Source of the DNA: Allium sativum
Taxonomy: Eukaryota > Streptophyta > Magnoliopsida > Asparagales > Amaryllidaceae
Reading direction: 5' to 3'
Length of the DNA stretch: 64,000 nucleotides
Assembly (NCBI GenBank): GCA_030737875.1
Contig: CM060910.1
Coordinates: 67,092,501-67,156,500 of the forward strand
The translations under genes and the position numbers were made by a program. Shown in pieces: positions 13,949-57,760 of the stretch. The stretch's first letter is position 1. Each line of letters opens with the position of its first letter. The notes under the pieces are model-generated. The model worked only from the letters and a program-made list of their open reading frames with translations. It had not been told where the DNA came from and made no database searches.

Positions 13949-14156
13949 CAATCTATGAATTATTGTTTTCTTATTAATATGTTGTTGCTATTAAATGTGT
14001 GGATTATTAACATTATCAATGAAATTATTACATTTATTCTTGTATTGTTCAATCTGTATTGTTATATATTGATAATATTGGTGATATATTGATTATTTGT
14101 TTTGATATATTGATGATATATATAGAGGAGCTGGTTTTATTAAAGAGGATTTTTTG

Positions 14157-14480
14157 CTTCGGTTGTGGTTACAACCGAAGCAACAAGGAAGTCAATTATA
14201 TGCTCCCTCCTCTTTTATACGTCGGTTGTTGAAGACCGAAGCAATAAAATATTTTTTGCTTCGGTTATCAATCCGAAGCTACAATCTTCCCTTTATTGCG
14301 CCTTCTTCAGTTGCTTCTGTTGTTAAACCGAAGCAACAATGGGAAATAACCGAAGCAACAGAGTGATATTTGCTTCGGTTGCTTGTTTGAAGCAACAGCT
14401 TATTGGTCTGTTGCGTCTGCTGCAGTTGCTTCGGTTGCAGAACTAAAGCAACAGGGGGTAAATAACCGAAGCAACTGACC
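14157..14480. repeat. CACTA subterminal repeats, core GCTTCGGTTGC
   Basis: About a dozen direct and inverted copies of the core (inverse CCGAAGCAAC) are packed into 320 bp next to the terminal inverted repeat, for example at 14156, 14175, 14258, 14349, 14381, 14427 and 14466. In CACTA elements such arrays bind the element-encoded TNPA-type protein; that role is inferred here from family knowledge. Confidence 0.88.
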
Positions 14481-14482
14481 TG

Positions 14483-14495
14483 TTTTGTAGTAGTG
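14483..14495 (-). repeat. CACTA right terminal inverted repeat
   Basis: TTTTGTAGTAGTG is the reverse complement of the canonical CACTACTACAAAA end. It marks the exact right boundary; the next three bases, ATG, are the expected target-site duplication. Confidence 0.9.
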
Positions 14496-14498
14496 ATG

Positions 14499-15692
14499 GT
14501 GGAGTATCCAAAATGAAGTAGATGTTTTGGAGGCGATTACTGGATCTAAAGAAAGAGAACGACGATGGATAGCCTTGACCTTCAGGTCATAATTAAAATG
14601 ACTAAAACAGGAGCCATACCCAGACCAATGTGAGTTAGCTACTCTTAGCAGACATGCTTCTTCGATACCATATATATTACTTTGTGATTGATTTGGGCAT
14701 CTTTGAATTTGGGAGTATTGTCTGGGGTGGGCGGTAGTTGAAGGCTATGTGTTACCGCCAGCCTGAGTCCGCAATCCGGTAGAATTCTACTGATGGGTAT
14801 TGCCTCGATGCCTTGTCATATTTATCCTGATCGATCCCCATACGATTTTGATTTAACATTGTCGTATAGCGGTGCATCCCTATCCGCCGACCTTACTGGT
14901 GTTTTATATGCAATGTTTACGATAACGTATAAACAATGTAAGGGTAAAAATGTAATCCCGCTTGCGCTATTTTAATATTTTATATTTAACCATAGACACT
15001 ATTATAATAGCGTATTGTATTGTATGGTATCTAGTTTAACGAATCCTTAGGAGATGGAAATTCCCGTAACATCTCTTAAGTTATTGCACTCATATTATCA
15101 TATGAATTTGATTTAACTAATATGAGAATATTTTAGTTCTGATTCGAGTGTTTTTGTCTGTTCATTTGTGCTCGGGTCAGCCTGCGTTTCAGTTATTGAA
15201 GACACTGTTACGAAAATGAAGATGGAGCTTGGCAGTCATATTATTATTATTCCGCTGCAAATATTGGTATGTTGTATAAACAGTTAACTCTGATAATCGT
15301 TGTAAGTGTATATCAAATGTATGTTTTTAACAACTTCATGAACTGTTATTTATTTATTATATTTTGTCCTTCCGTTGCGAGATTCTATATTTGTTTTCTT
15401 CTTTCTTCTTTTTCTTATATAAATCCCAATAACTATCTGTATTTTAGATTTGTTTAAGTCGATATTGAGGATCATTGTCGATTTGAACGGTTAAAAATTT
15501 AGATCGTTACATTTCCCCTACTTCTCATTGTGTAATGCTCTCTGATCATTTCATTTTTTGTATTGTTTTTGAAAATAACAAATAAAATATTTCAAAAAAT
15601 CATAACTGTACCAACATCTAAATTGTAAATTTTACCACTTCGTTCTAACAAACATGTGTGTTTGTTTGTGCTCTTGTTATTTAATGTGATGC
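14499..15692. other. Intergenic sequence right of the CACTA element
   Basis: No supported gene. A short frame near 15185-15268 (reads SVIEDTVTKMKMELGSH) stays open through GCAAATATTG and is followed by a GT, so it could be a relic exon, but I do not recognise it. The rest is AT-rich and unremarkable. Confidence 0.4.
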
Positions 15693-16187
15693 TAAGAGCA
15701 CCCAATTTCCTCTTCCTGTTACCATAACTAAAAAATAACACAAAAATTTACCTTTCACTTTTCCTAATACCCCACATTAAAAAAAATAAGGGCTACCACC
15801 GTTTACACCTATTTTTCCTCCTCAGCTTTAATTCGTCCGTTCTTTCAAGAGCCTTAGACAACCATGATTTTTGTTTTCGATGTGTTCATCCACCTTTTTC
15901 TTCACCGAATTCTACGCTACTACAAGAATGAGTGAATGAAAATAAAACAAGTCGTGAATAAGATCGAATTTTGCAAAATAGAAGGAGTGAAGATGAATTT
16001 TGAAGCCGTGAAAAGCAGCGACGGTAAAGGAACAAACAAATTAGGGTTGAATACATGATTATTTCAGCTATTAATGATTGAGTGAGAGATTAGAAAGAGA
16101 TCAATTTAGTATTAGGAAGCATAGAAAATTTAATGTGTTTTAATTTTTTAGTGGTGGTAATAGGAAAAGGAAATTGGGATGCCCTTA
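15693..16187. mobile_element. MITE with about 40-bp terminal inverted repeats
   Basis: The left end (TAAGAGCACCCAATTTCCTC and onward to about 15732) is repeated in inverse at 16148-16187. The two arms agree at about nine of ten positions through CCCAATTTCC, TTCCT, TTACCA and ACTAAAAAA. Length is about 495 bp with no coding capacity. The TAA/TTA at the edges suggests a Tourist/Harbinger-type element, but an exact 3-bp duplication cannot be assigned. It lies about 590 bp upstream of the VTE5 start codon. Confidence 0.75.
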
Positions 16188-16377
16188 GCACCACACTTTA
16201 ATTATATCATGTAATCTATTAATGTTAATGAATAAATAGATGACTTTCAAAATTTATTATTTATTTGTTTGAGTACATATAAAACTTGATTATTCATATT
16301 TTCACTATTAACAAATATGTGCAGTTCATAAGGGTTTGACCGATCAGACCTTCAAAACTGAGTTCTTATGGTTTGAC

Positions 16378-16590
16378 TTAGGTCAAATTATAAAAACACT
16401 GACAAAAATACATAAAAAATAAGTGGATTTTAGAGGGGCTAAGAATAGCAGCACTCCAAGCTTTAACATTTCGAAAGCGAGTTTGTTCACATTCCTTAAA
16501 CACTCGGCCTAATGAATGAAAATCAGGAGGTCCATATGGGTATCCCGTGTTTCCACAAATTAAGCAGGAGTTTTTGTTCACATCTAACAA
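16378..16590 (-). CDS. Small unidentified ORF divergent from VTE5
   Basis: A 70-codon frame on the minus strand whose first 50 residues look protein-like rather than random: a CLICGNTGYPYGPPDFHSLG stretch with a C-X2-C pair, then many charged and aromatic residues (ECEQTRFRNVKAWSAA). The last 15 residues are hydrophobic and low-complexity and may be read-through into non-coding sequence. I do not recognise the family. It starts only about 190 bp from the VTE5 ATG in head-to-head orientation, so it could be an exon of a neighbouring gene, a relic, or chance. Confidence 0.3.
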   Translation of the reverse strand: MLDVNKNSCLICGNTGYPYGPPDFHSLGRVFKECEQTRFRNVKAWSAAILSPSKIHLFFMYFCQCFYNLT

Positions 16591-16778
16591 ACTCCTGTTC
16601 TAACATCCCGACATGCTCTTCCCCTCTCAGCTTCGATTATAAACGTATTATTTGACACTGTCCGGCTACCGTCCAACATCAAAATTTGTCCTCATGGGCA
16701 GCTGTCATAGAAAGCACTGTACGTCTGGCCGTTTTCTCTCTCCATGTTATAGACGAAGAAAAAGCTCAAAGCGCGACT

Positions 16779-49404
<32,626 letters not shown>

Positions 49405-50278
49405 AATTATGCACTCAATTTAAGACTGCTATTTTCTGTATATGTTTGTGATTTCATTATTCTTCTTCTTAATTTCAGGATAAACATAGCTCGTCATGCT
49501 CTTTAATCAAACTGCTAATTGAGCTTCCAACTAACTAATCGTATATATTTGTATTTTTAAAACTCTAAGATACTGGTAGTAGGTGATAGTTGAAACAGTT
49601 CAGCTACACAATTTATGTTAAATTATCTTAATTTGCATGCCTTAAGCAAAGTGATGTATGTGAGCTCGTAATAATTTCTGTATTGCTATCATCCATGAAC
49701 AAAAACCTATTATAGACGAAAGTGTGTAAAATTGATTATTTTGAGGCATAGCATTTGGTTTGCAGTTCACTTTCAAATCTAAGCGTCTATGTCAAATTTT
49801 GTTCAAGGAAAGATGTATAAGTTATGGCCATTATAAAAGGAGGAATAGCCACCAACCATATAAAAAAAACTTTCGACACTTTTTTGGCCATTTCATTTCT
49901 TTCTCTTCCCTTTTCTTCATTCAACTTCTTGAAAAGAGGCATAACTTTCTCATTTTTCAATGAATTTCGATGAAACCTGCATCAATTCAAAGGGCGTGGA
50001 GAATACTCCGATGTCATATCACTTTGGAAGCGGAACTCAGGCGGCATCCAAAGTGAAGGACAATGATGGAATTTCGTACGTCATTTACCTTCTTCACTAT
50101 CAAACTTCAAAATGGAACCATTTTTAGAACATTTAACAGATTTTAACGGTCTACTCATCAAAGGACGACTAAGAATAATACTCCAATATGATATACAAGT
50201 CAGGACGAACTGTGGAGGTACCTAGGTGCAAAAGGACCTATACAACAAAGGCAATATTGGATTCTTCTTCATTCGACT
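49405..50278. other. Region 3' of VTE5
   Basis: Presumed 3' UTR and downstream sequence. No clear gene. From about 49760 the sequence resembles degraded LTR-type sequence, but no boundaries can be set. Confidence 0.4.
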
Positions 50279-51427
50279 GTTTTGAATATTGACCCAGTTA
50301 ACGTCAGAAATAATATTAATACCTGATTCTAGGAAAAGCACAACCCGGGAAGACGATACATAACAGATAAAAATAAATGAAAAATGAAAGAAACAAAAAT
50401 GAGAGAAAGAAGACATAAGTTTTATAGTGGTTCAACCATTGATAAGACCTACATCCACTTTGAATATTTTTAATATCATATTTGTCATGCTAGATATAAT
50501 GCTTCTGAGTACAACGATTATGAATACAAATATCTCTAAAGTAAGTAACAAGTGTCACAAGCACCACTAATTATCGGAATGAATCTCGATAAGTGGTTTA
50601 GGTGAAGAGTTTTGTTGTCCATGAAGTTTAGAGGTGGTTGAGGATGGATTTTGACAAAGTTCCGACTAACAGAGATTGAACCCCTTTTCTATAGAAGAGT
50701 AGGGGATATTTATAGGAGTTTTGGAGAGTATTGAGCCAAGTTACTTCGCAAATAGGTCCAATAGAACAACATAGTCCACGCAAGAAGTCTGGGTACAAAA
50801 CAACTTGACCTTATGGACCGGTACCGGTTCATGGCCTATGGACCGATACCGGCTCATAAACTTAGGTAATTTCAACATTAGAGCTTCATGATCTGCTTCT
50901 TTATGCTCTTGTTGTCCTTTTCATAGAGTATGGTGTTCAGATGATCAATTCCTATGGATCGATGCCGGTCCATGGCCTATGGACCGGTGTCGGTCCATAG
51001 ACTTGACCTATTTTTGCACTTTGACTTTACTAATGCTTTCTTATGTTCTTGTGATCTTCCCTACATAATCAGACTTGGTTAGGTCCTCATTTGTTCATGC
51101 TTGGACGCCCATCATCCCGACATTCACGGTTTTAGTTCAATCCATTGAGTTGTGGTAGCTAGACATGTCCGATTGACTTAAAACTTCATAGGTGGGCTAT
51201 AGGATGATAAAAATCATAGTGGAACGATCCTCGATGTGTCACAATGCATTGGTACTAGTGCCGGTCCATAGGGTATGGACCGATGCCGACTCATGAACTT
51301 AGTGTTTTTTTGGCAACGAATTTCTTGAGATTCCTCTTTTTTATCTTTGAGCCGATGTGTGTAGGTGTAGTTGGATCCATGTTCGTGTATTTCTCATTTC
51401 TTATAAATCCCTTATTCGGGCTCAACA
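50279..51427 (-). mobile_element. Probable LTR remnant or solo LTR, minus strand
   Basis: Contains, in minus orientation, the conserved LTR hairpin motif AAAGTGGATGTAGG...GAACCACTATAAA (50421-50462). Candidate ends are TGTTTTGAATATTG and CGGGCTCAACA, with the LTR-style TG...CA pattern. No matching 5-bp duplication was found, so the edges are tentative. Inside are three copies of a palindromic GGACCGGTACCGG-type repeat. Confidence 0.5.
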
Positions 51428-53372
51428 CTGCGTTAATATGACCAAATGCTGGAATTCGGAATACCGATATTCAAAATATCACTCTGGAACTGACTAGACT
51501 TCAAAGAAGGTTCGTAAGAGTGGTTCTCCCTAAGGAAGGAAAAACTAGGCATCAACAACAAGCAAGAACCATTTTTGGAGTCAAACACGCGACACAATCA
51601 TCAGACAATTACGGGACCACACAGCTAGTAATGGAATGGGCTTACTTAACAATTAGAATATCCAATCTCAACCATGGATAAAATAATTTGAACGTTGTTA
51701 AATGTTTTTACAAATTAAAAGTGGTAAATTTATAAATTCGAAACCAAAGAAAAGAAAGTGAAATTTTCCAATAAATGACTAGGTCGGACCAAAAGTATAC
51801 CTATAGAGATATACTTGGAAGGTTCATTCTCTCCTGTGACACCTCGTAGGAATTCTAAGCCGGACCCCGCCAACTTAACTTAGAATACGAGTATTTTACA
51901 TCTTAGTGCACATATAACCAAGCACAATCTTGAGTAGATGCGATAATACCCTAATAGGGGCAATCCCACAAAACTTGGCCTTCACTTGCTTTCTAGTTTC
52001 AGTCATTTCCAACAAAGGATATCAAAGATCAAATGAGCAACAAATCGTCTTAGATTGACGATATAACAATGAAGAAAACTGAACTAATAGTTCATAAATC
52101 AACTATCAAGAATAGTTAAAAATCATCGTATATGAAAATTAAATATCATACCCTTACAACACTTGATGATTTCAAAATTATGTTGTCTCTTGATTAAAAA
52201 TGAAGCCAGGATGAGTTAAGGTGGTGTTATCTTTAGGCATTACTTAGACAACATTTTTACTCCTCGAGATAGGATCATATTCCCCTACTTCAATGTTTAG
52301 ATCTATGTGTATGACTAAATCTTTCTATATAAGTGATGTCAAATTACCGAACTACTTTTCCATAGAAAAATCAAATTTTATTGCTTTAAAAGGCAATCTT
52401 GTGCTGGGTTCTTACATTTAAAATAATAGTTTTAAACAACTTTATCAAGTGGATTGATTTTACCTGTAACACATATTAAACTTCCTTCTAAAACTAGAAG
52501 TTACTTTAATATCATTACTTAAAATGATAAATCAACTTAACCAATGATTATTTAATATCGAAACATCCACATTTAGCTTTAATCTCGAGTAGTTACTTCG
52601 AATAACAATATTAAAAAATGATTAATTAACTTTAATCATCCTTGTTAATGATTTATTGATAATTAAAACATCATCATTAGTCAAAAAAAGAAACATGTAA
52701 TTTTCAGTAGGTAATCACTAATGGGGATTAGGTCTCGCTACCAACCGCCTTTGTCTTCGTCTTCAAATCATCTCCTCCTTCTCGCATCTCATCTTTATTC
52801 TCCTCTACAACCTACCTAGTTTTCTCTATTATTGTCTACTTGTTGTAAACACCACACATAATCCACGTTTGTTTTTCTCAGATCTAATTGTTTCCCACCA
52901 TCATTCGATTGATTTAAATCGCTCTGGTGAACTCCTTTGTTCAGATCTTCTGTGGACATATCGATCCACTTCCATGAATTTTCACCTTTCTTTTACTACC
53001 TAATCGAGCAGACCTGGCGATTTTGGTTTCGTCCCCCTAGTTGTCGGAAAGTTGTCTAGTGGATCTGATGATTCCCTGGCTTGGACGATTAAGGTCTGCG
53101 TCTCATTTTTATTTAGTTCGTTTGGTGTGTTTCATTCTTTGATCCATCTTTTGGTTTGTGTGTGGTATCTAGGGAATTTCTGGGTGGTTTTTGAATTATA
53201 TCCATGGTTTTCCCCTTCATCTCTTCCAGTATCCAAAGTGATAGCTATGCTACAAAGGGTAGTGGATGTGAGATATTTCCGGAGAGACACTGTGGCATTT
53301 TTGCCCTGTTTCCCCTTGGCATCTTTCGGTTGCTTCTAATTACAGCTAAGGGATGGTGTATGTCTGAAGCTT
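51428..53372. other. Intergenic sequence with no supported gene
   Basis: AT-rich up to about 52700, then a pyrimidine-rich, leader-like stretch (52740-53060) and a short frame (53052-53339) without recognised motifs. It could be the 5' part of a gene cut off by the LTR at 53373, but nothing proves that. Confidence 0.35.
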
Positions 53373-55531
53373 TGTAACAACCCGAAATTTTGACAATAAA
53401 CAGTTATTTAATTAGATTCTCAAAATAGGATTTTTTGCGAATGATGGAATTTGACCACGAAACTTTAATCGATGCGTCCGTCTCAGAATTCTGGTCAACT
53501 TTCATGTTTGGAGTTTTGCGAACGGAGTCCGTATGGAAAAAATTACCGACGAAATACGAAAAACGCACGAAAATAAATAAAAGTAATAATTAATATATAT
53601 TTCCCTCTTTGACCAGCCCTCATTGGGCAAACCGGCCAAAGGGCGGTCGACCGCCCCTAGGGAGGGTGTCGACCGCTTCAAGCCTGTAATGCCTATGACG
53701 GCTAGGTTTTGAGGGGCAATTTCATTATATTTTATAACCTAAACGGATGGATGTTAATTAAAATAAATCTAACAGTCCAAGGCTAATTCCACTCCTATAA
53801 ATAAAGGGGTAAGACCTCATTCTTTTCCACACAAATCTGTGGGCAACAACGAAGCTTTAACATTTTCCTCCTTCTCCAAACCTAGTTTCTTAATTAAAAA
53901 TATATTCTTATACAACAAATCACATACAAATCATAAAGAATTGAGAGATTTATCAGATTCAATGAAAAAGAAAGCAAATTAGCTCTCAATAGTAGATTCT
54001 CCCCTCTTTTCCTATTTTCTTACATCTCTACAGATCTGAAATCATCCTCTTTCTAGATAATTGTAGATTTATAAGAATTTGGGAATTGTAGGCCTAAAAG
54101 ATTCAAACTTTGAATTTGGATGCTTGCAGGTGAGTGGGAAATTTATATATACAATTATAATGGCCTGTTTATTTCGTTTGTATTAGATCTCAAGTTTATA
54201 TGCCTACTTTCATTAGATATGCTTATAATATGACTGTAGTTGAACTAACACCTATCAGATCTGATTGTAAAAATCGTCAAAACTTGTAAATTATAAATTG
54301 TGGTTAGGCTTAATATTAATTGTAGGACTCTTAAATTTGTTCATATATATTTCCTACAATTATGTTGTAAAATGTATTGTAGTTGTTGCAAAACACTGCA
54401 GATCTAGAAATCAGTCCCATATAAACACCAATTAGATGTTGTTACATTCCAGATCTTTAGTTCAGTGTTGAATAGTAAATTATGTGAATTGGGATAAATA
54501 GATACGATTGGTAAATTATGTGATTGTAATATTAAAAAAATGCCTATTTGTATTCAATGTTGTTGGGTTCTGATTTAGTTGTTGTAAATATTTTGTTTTT
54601 CCTCTTTTTGAACAAAAAGACATTATCTTGAATTCACAGGAAATATGACAAAAAGATTGAAAAAAGGATAAGTGGTGCAAATGTACATATAAATATAAAT
54701 ATACATATTTGTGCGTAATTTGCATCAACTATTCCAAATTTATATATTTACATATATTTCTTTTGATTTGGCAATATGTTAATTCCACTAATTAGGCATA
54801 ATTTACGATAACCATAGCTAATGGTCTTTTTATAAGATTGAAATCTTTTGACAAGATTGAATGTAAAAAAGGGATGTTTGGTTGTTAATTAAACCAAATC
54901 ATTAAATTTAGAATAAAAAATAAAATAAAAAAATAACTACGTTAACCGCACGAAAACATAAAATATAAATATATACATATTGTCCATCTGTGCCTATGAA
55001 AACAACGAAATATACATTATATTGAATGTTTGAAGGTTTGAAATGTTGAATGGTATTTATTTATGGAATCATACATGTAAATTATATTCCATACTTAATG
55101 AATATATTTATGGTGACCGATGTAGCTATTAGTGTAATTGATTGCTATAAATAAGGCTATAAATAAATACTTAACAAGTGTAAACGACGTTGATTGGGGA
55201 AAAGGTGAATGTAAAAAGGTAATGGTTAAAATTCTTAAATTGATTAGAATATATGTTGTAAACCCCAATTAGGAAATTTGAATTATAACCGCATTTAGAC
55301 ACGAGGTTAAGCTCAACTTATGGTAGAAGTCTGCCTGGAATCGACCGGCAAATCCAACATCCACAAGTAGCCAGCTTAATATGAGGGGTCTAATGCAAAA
55401 ATATAAATGTAGTGAGGCATGACATTAAGTTCGATTTGTGGTAGAAGTCTGCCCGGAACCGACCGGCAAATCCAACATCCACAAGTTGCCAACTTAATAT
55501 GAGAGGTCAGGTGCATATAAATATATATATA
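53373..55531 (+). mobile_element. Gypsy LTR D, partial, interrupted by element C
   Basis: Starts TGTAACAACCCGAAATTTTG, the usual start of long chromovirus (Tekay/Del-type) LTRs. It has GTCGACCGCCC motifs near 53650, a TATAAATA box (53796-53803), and two copies of an approximately 100-bp unit containing GTAGAAGTCTGCC (55302-55400 and 55415-55510). It breaks off at 55532, where element C begins; its remainder should lie beyond the window. Confidence 0.7.
55302..55510 (+). repeat. Approx. 110-bp repeat, two copies, in LTR D
   Basis: Both copies contain GAGGTTAAG/GACATTAAG, TATGGTAGAAGTCTGCC(T/C)G, GACCGGCAAATCCAACATCC and CTTAATATGAG. A related pair lies in LTR C at 57103-57305. Confidence 0.8.
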
Positions 55532-55809
55532 TATAATACACCGTATTTTCTGTGAATATTAAAGTAACGAATTAAATAATACTTAATTTTAAAAGTGGGA
55601 ATTAAGCGAAATGGGTTACACCATTGCGTTCGTCTCGGAATATGCTTGAAATAGAGTCCGAGTTTGCGCAAATACGTGTGGAGGAGAATATATATATATA
55701 TATATATATATATACTGAGTTCAGTACTTCAGAAATAGGTCCAGAAAGTCAAAAATGGGTTCGAAATTCAAAATCAGCCAAAAACAGGTTGGGCGAGAAA
55801 ATTCCCGCC

Positions 55810-55885
55810 AGAGGGTGTCGACCCCCTATAGGGGTGTCGAAATAGGTGTCGATCCCCCCATAGTGGTGTCGACCCCTCCCCAGAT
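55810..55885 (+). repeat. GTCGACCCC repeats in element C 5' LTR
   Basis: GGTGTCGACCCCC-type units, here about four copies including degenerate ones (GTCGAAATAG, GTCGATCCC). The matching block in the 3' LTR is longer. Confidence 0.85.
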
Positions 55886-57354
55886 CTGGGTGAAATACTT
55901 CGCTTTGTATCTCGCTGACGAGGCAGTGACAAATTTCTGAGTCGTAGGGCTATGTGGCGACTTCTGATTAGCCTGATGACGCATTCCCTTGGACTGGATG
56001 GTTTGGATGGACCCTATGTTGATCTAAAGGCTCTTAATAATCCTAGACATCTATATATACACTCGTAACCCAACCCTAATTCTATTGCTCAAAGGCTATG
56101 GCGTCGTCACGCTGTTCATCCCCAAACTAGCCTAGCCGTCATTCTTCAACCTAAATTCAAGAAGAAAATTAGAGAGCCTCAAATCAAATTAGAAGATTAG
56201 TTTTGCTACAACAACAACGATTCAATTATCTTTTCTTAACCCTAGCAATGTAAGTTCACGTTATTTTCAGATTTGAATACCTGATTGTAATCTTGACATG
56301 TAAAATGAATCGAAGTCTATGCCTGATTATAAGATAATCTTTTCAAATTTATCCCTATCCTTCTATTGAATCTATGCCTTAGAGGTTATTTTTATTGATT
56401 GAATCAGGCCTATCTTTGTTGTGCATTAGGTTTATAATCCTCTTTGGTTCATGATGTTATTCTTATGCCTGCGATAATGATTGTATCGGTTTATTGAAGA
56501 ATCTATCTTTGTTGGATCTAAATCTCTTGTATTAGGTCTGTTGTTACATGCCTATTTTTATGCCTATTCTTATTTTATGCTCCTTCCCTCTCTCTTCCCC
56601 TATTTCCTTTTTCTTTTATGAACCTGGGTTACCTTCGAACCTAGGCTGAAATCGCGAAGTACGAACGATTAGAATATGGGGAATATTTTGGTAAATATTG
56701 GGCATAACGTATTTGGTGAAATAATTGGGCATAACATATTCGGTGAAATTGTTGGACATAATTTGTAACCTATGATTTGGGGTATAAATGTTATTGTTGC
56801 GAACCTGGGGTAAATTGAAATATTATATCTAGATTGTGCGGAAACTGTAAATTGGAATATTAAATCTAGATTGGGCATAACTATTGGTTGGGACACCAAG
56901 CATAATGTATATTGCGATTTTGGGGGCATGACTATTATTGCAAATTTAGGAAGATTGGTTGTAACCTATTTTGAATAATGAATTGTAATTGAATTTGTTG
57001 GGCATAACTTGGGAATTGGAACATGAATAGTTTGGTGAATTTGGGATAATTAGCATATAAAATCTAGACTTGGACATATGTTAATTGGCTAAAGATGAAC
57101 GTGCCTAACCCGAGGTTAGATTGAGTTGCGGTGTAAGACTGCCCAGAACCGCCCGGCACATCCAGCGACCACAACAATATAGATCTAATGTGAGAGGTTA
57201 GCGCATTAAGCCCAAAACCCGAGGTTAGAGTGAGTTTACGGTAGAAGTCTGCCCGGAACCGCCCGACACATCCAACAACCGCAAACAACAGTTCTAATGT
57301 GAGATTTTGAGACATTAATGAATGAATTAATGTTAATGAACGGACATGCTAAGA

Positions 57355-57760
57355 ATGGTAGGGTTAAGTTAACATGAGAGGGCAACACTTAACCAATATA
57401 ACATGATGTGTGATAGGGCAACGCTTAACCAATGTAACATGACAAGTGGTAGGGTTAAGTAACACAAGAGGGAAACACTTAACCAATGTAACATGACAAG
57501 TGGTAAGGGTTAAGTTAGCACAAGAAGGCAACACTTAACCAACATAATATGATGAACGAGAGGGGTTAAGCTAAGGGGAAACACTTAACCAATATAATAT
57601 GATGAATGAACAGGGTTAAGTTAATAAAAAACACTTAACCAATTACAACATGATGAATGAGAAGGGTTAAGTTAATAAGAAACACTTAACCAACATGACA
57701 TGACGTGTGGATGGGTTAAAATTAACCTGAATGGATGGATAACACTTAGCCAATTTGGGG
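57355..57760 (+). repeat. Approx. 50-60-bp tandem array, about seven to eight units
   Basis: Each unit contains GGGTTAAG(T/C)TAA near its start and AACACTTAACCAA in its middle, followed by AACATGATGAA or a variant. GGTTAAGT and ACTTAACC are inverse, so each unit can form a short hairpin. Copies differ by substitutions and small indels. Confidence 0.88.

Larger units (their letters stand above)
9765..14149. other. Non-coding 3' interior of the CACTA element
   Basis: AT-rich sequence between the stop of the Ulp1-like gene and the subterminal repeats. The longest open frame (11815-12216) has low-complexity composition and no recognised motif. A 28-bp direct repeat (CATGCATCATTGTATTTTAA and onward) occurs at 12170 and 12257. 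Short direct repeats also occur at 12760-12940, with a palindromic CTGCAGTAT cluster near 13.6 kb and a 42-bp tandem repeat near 13.9 kb. Confidence 0.5.
1..14495 (+). mobile_element. CACTA (En/Spm) DNA transposon, right-hand portion
   Basis: The right end is explicit: 14483-14495 reads TTTTGTAGTAGTG, the inverse of the CACTACTACAAAA terminus of plant CACTA elements. It is preceded by about 330 bp rich in direct and inverted copies of GCTTCGGTTGC, the usual CACTA subterminal repeat layout. Inside lies a gene with a Transposase_24-like domain (2517-9764). No CACTACTACAAAA and no matching subterminal repeats occur in 1-2500, so the left end and the TNP2-type transposase, if present, must lie upstream of the window. 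The 3-bp target duplication would be ATG (14496-14498) but cannot be paired. The right boundary is firm; inclusion of all of 1-2500 is an inference. Confidence 0.7.

Noticed and set aside
14793..14975. 60-codon ORF with an ordered N-terminus
   Set aside because: No recognised motif, no neighbouring exon and no clear splice sites.
52740..53339. Possible 5' leader and first exon of a host gene
   Set aside because: Pyrimidine-rich sequence and a short frame without a recognised product or supported splice pair; kept only as unassigned intergenic sequence.
57355..57760. Regularly spaced repeats that might suggest a CRISPR array
   Set aside because: The repeats are long, degenerate and contiguous without unique spacers, and lie in a plant LTR.
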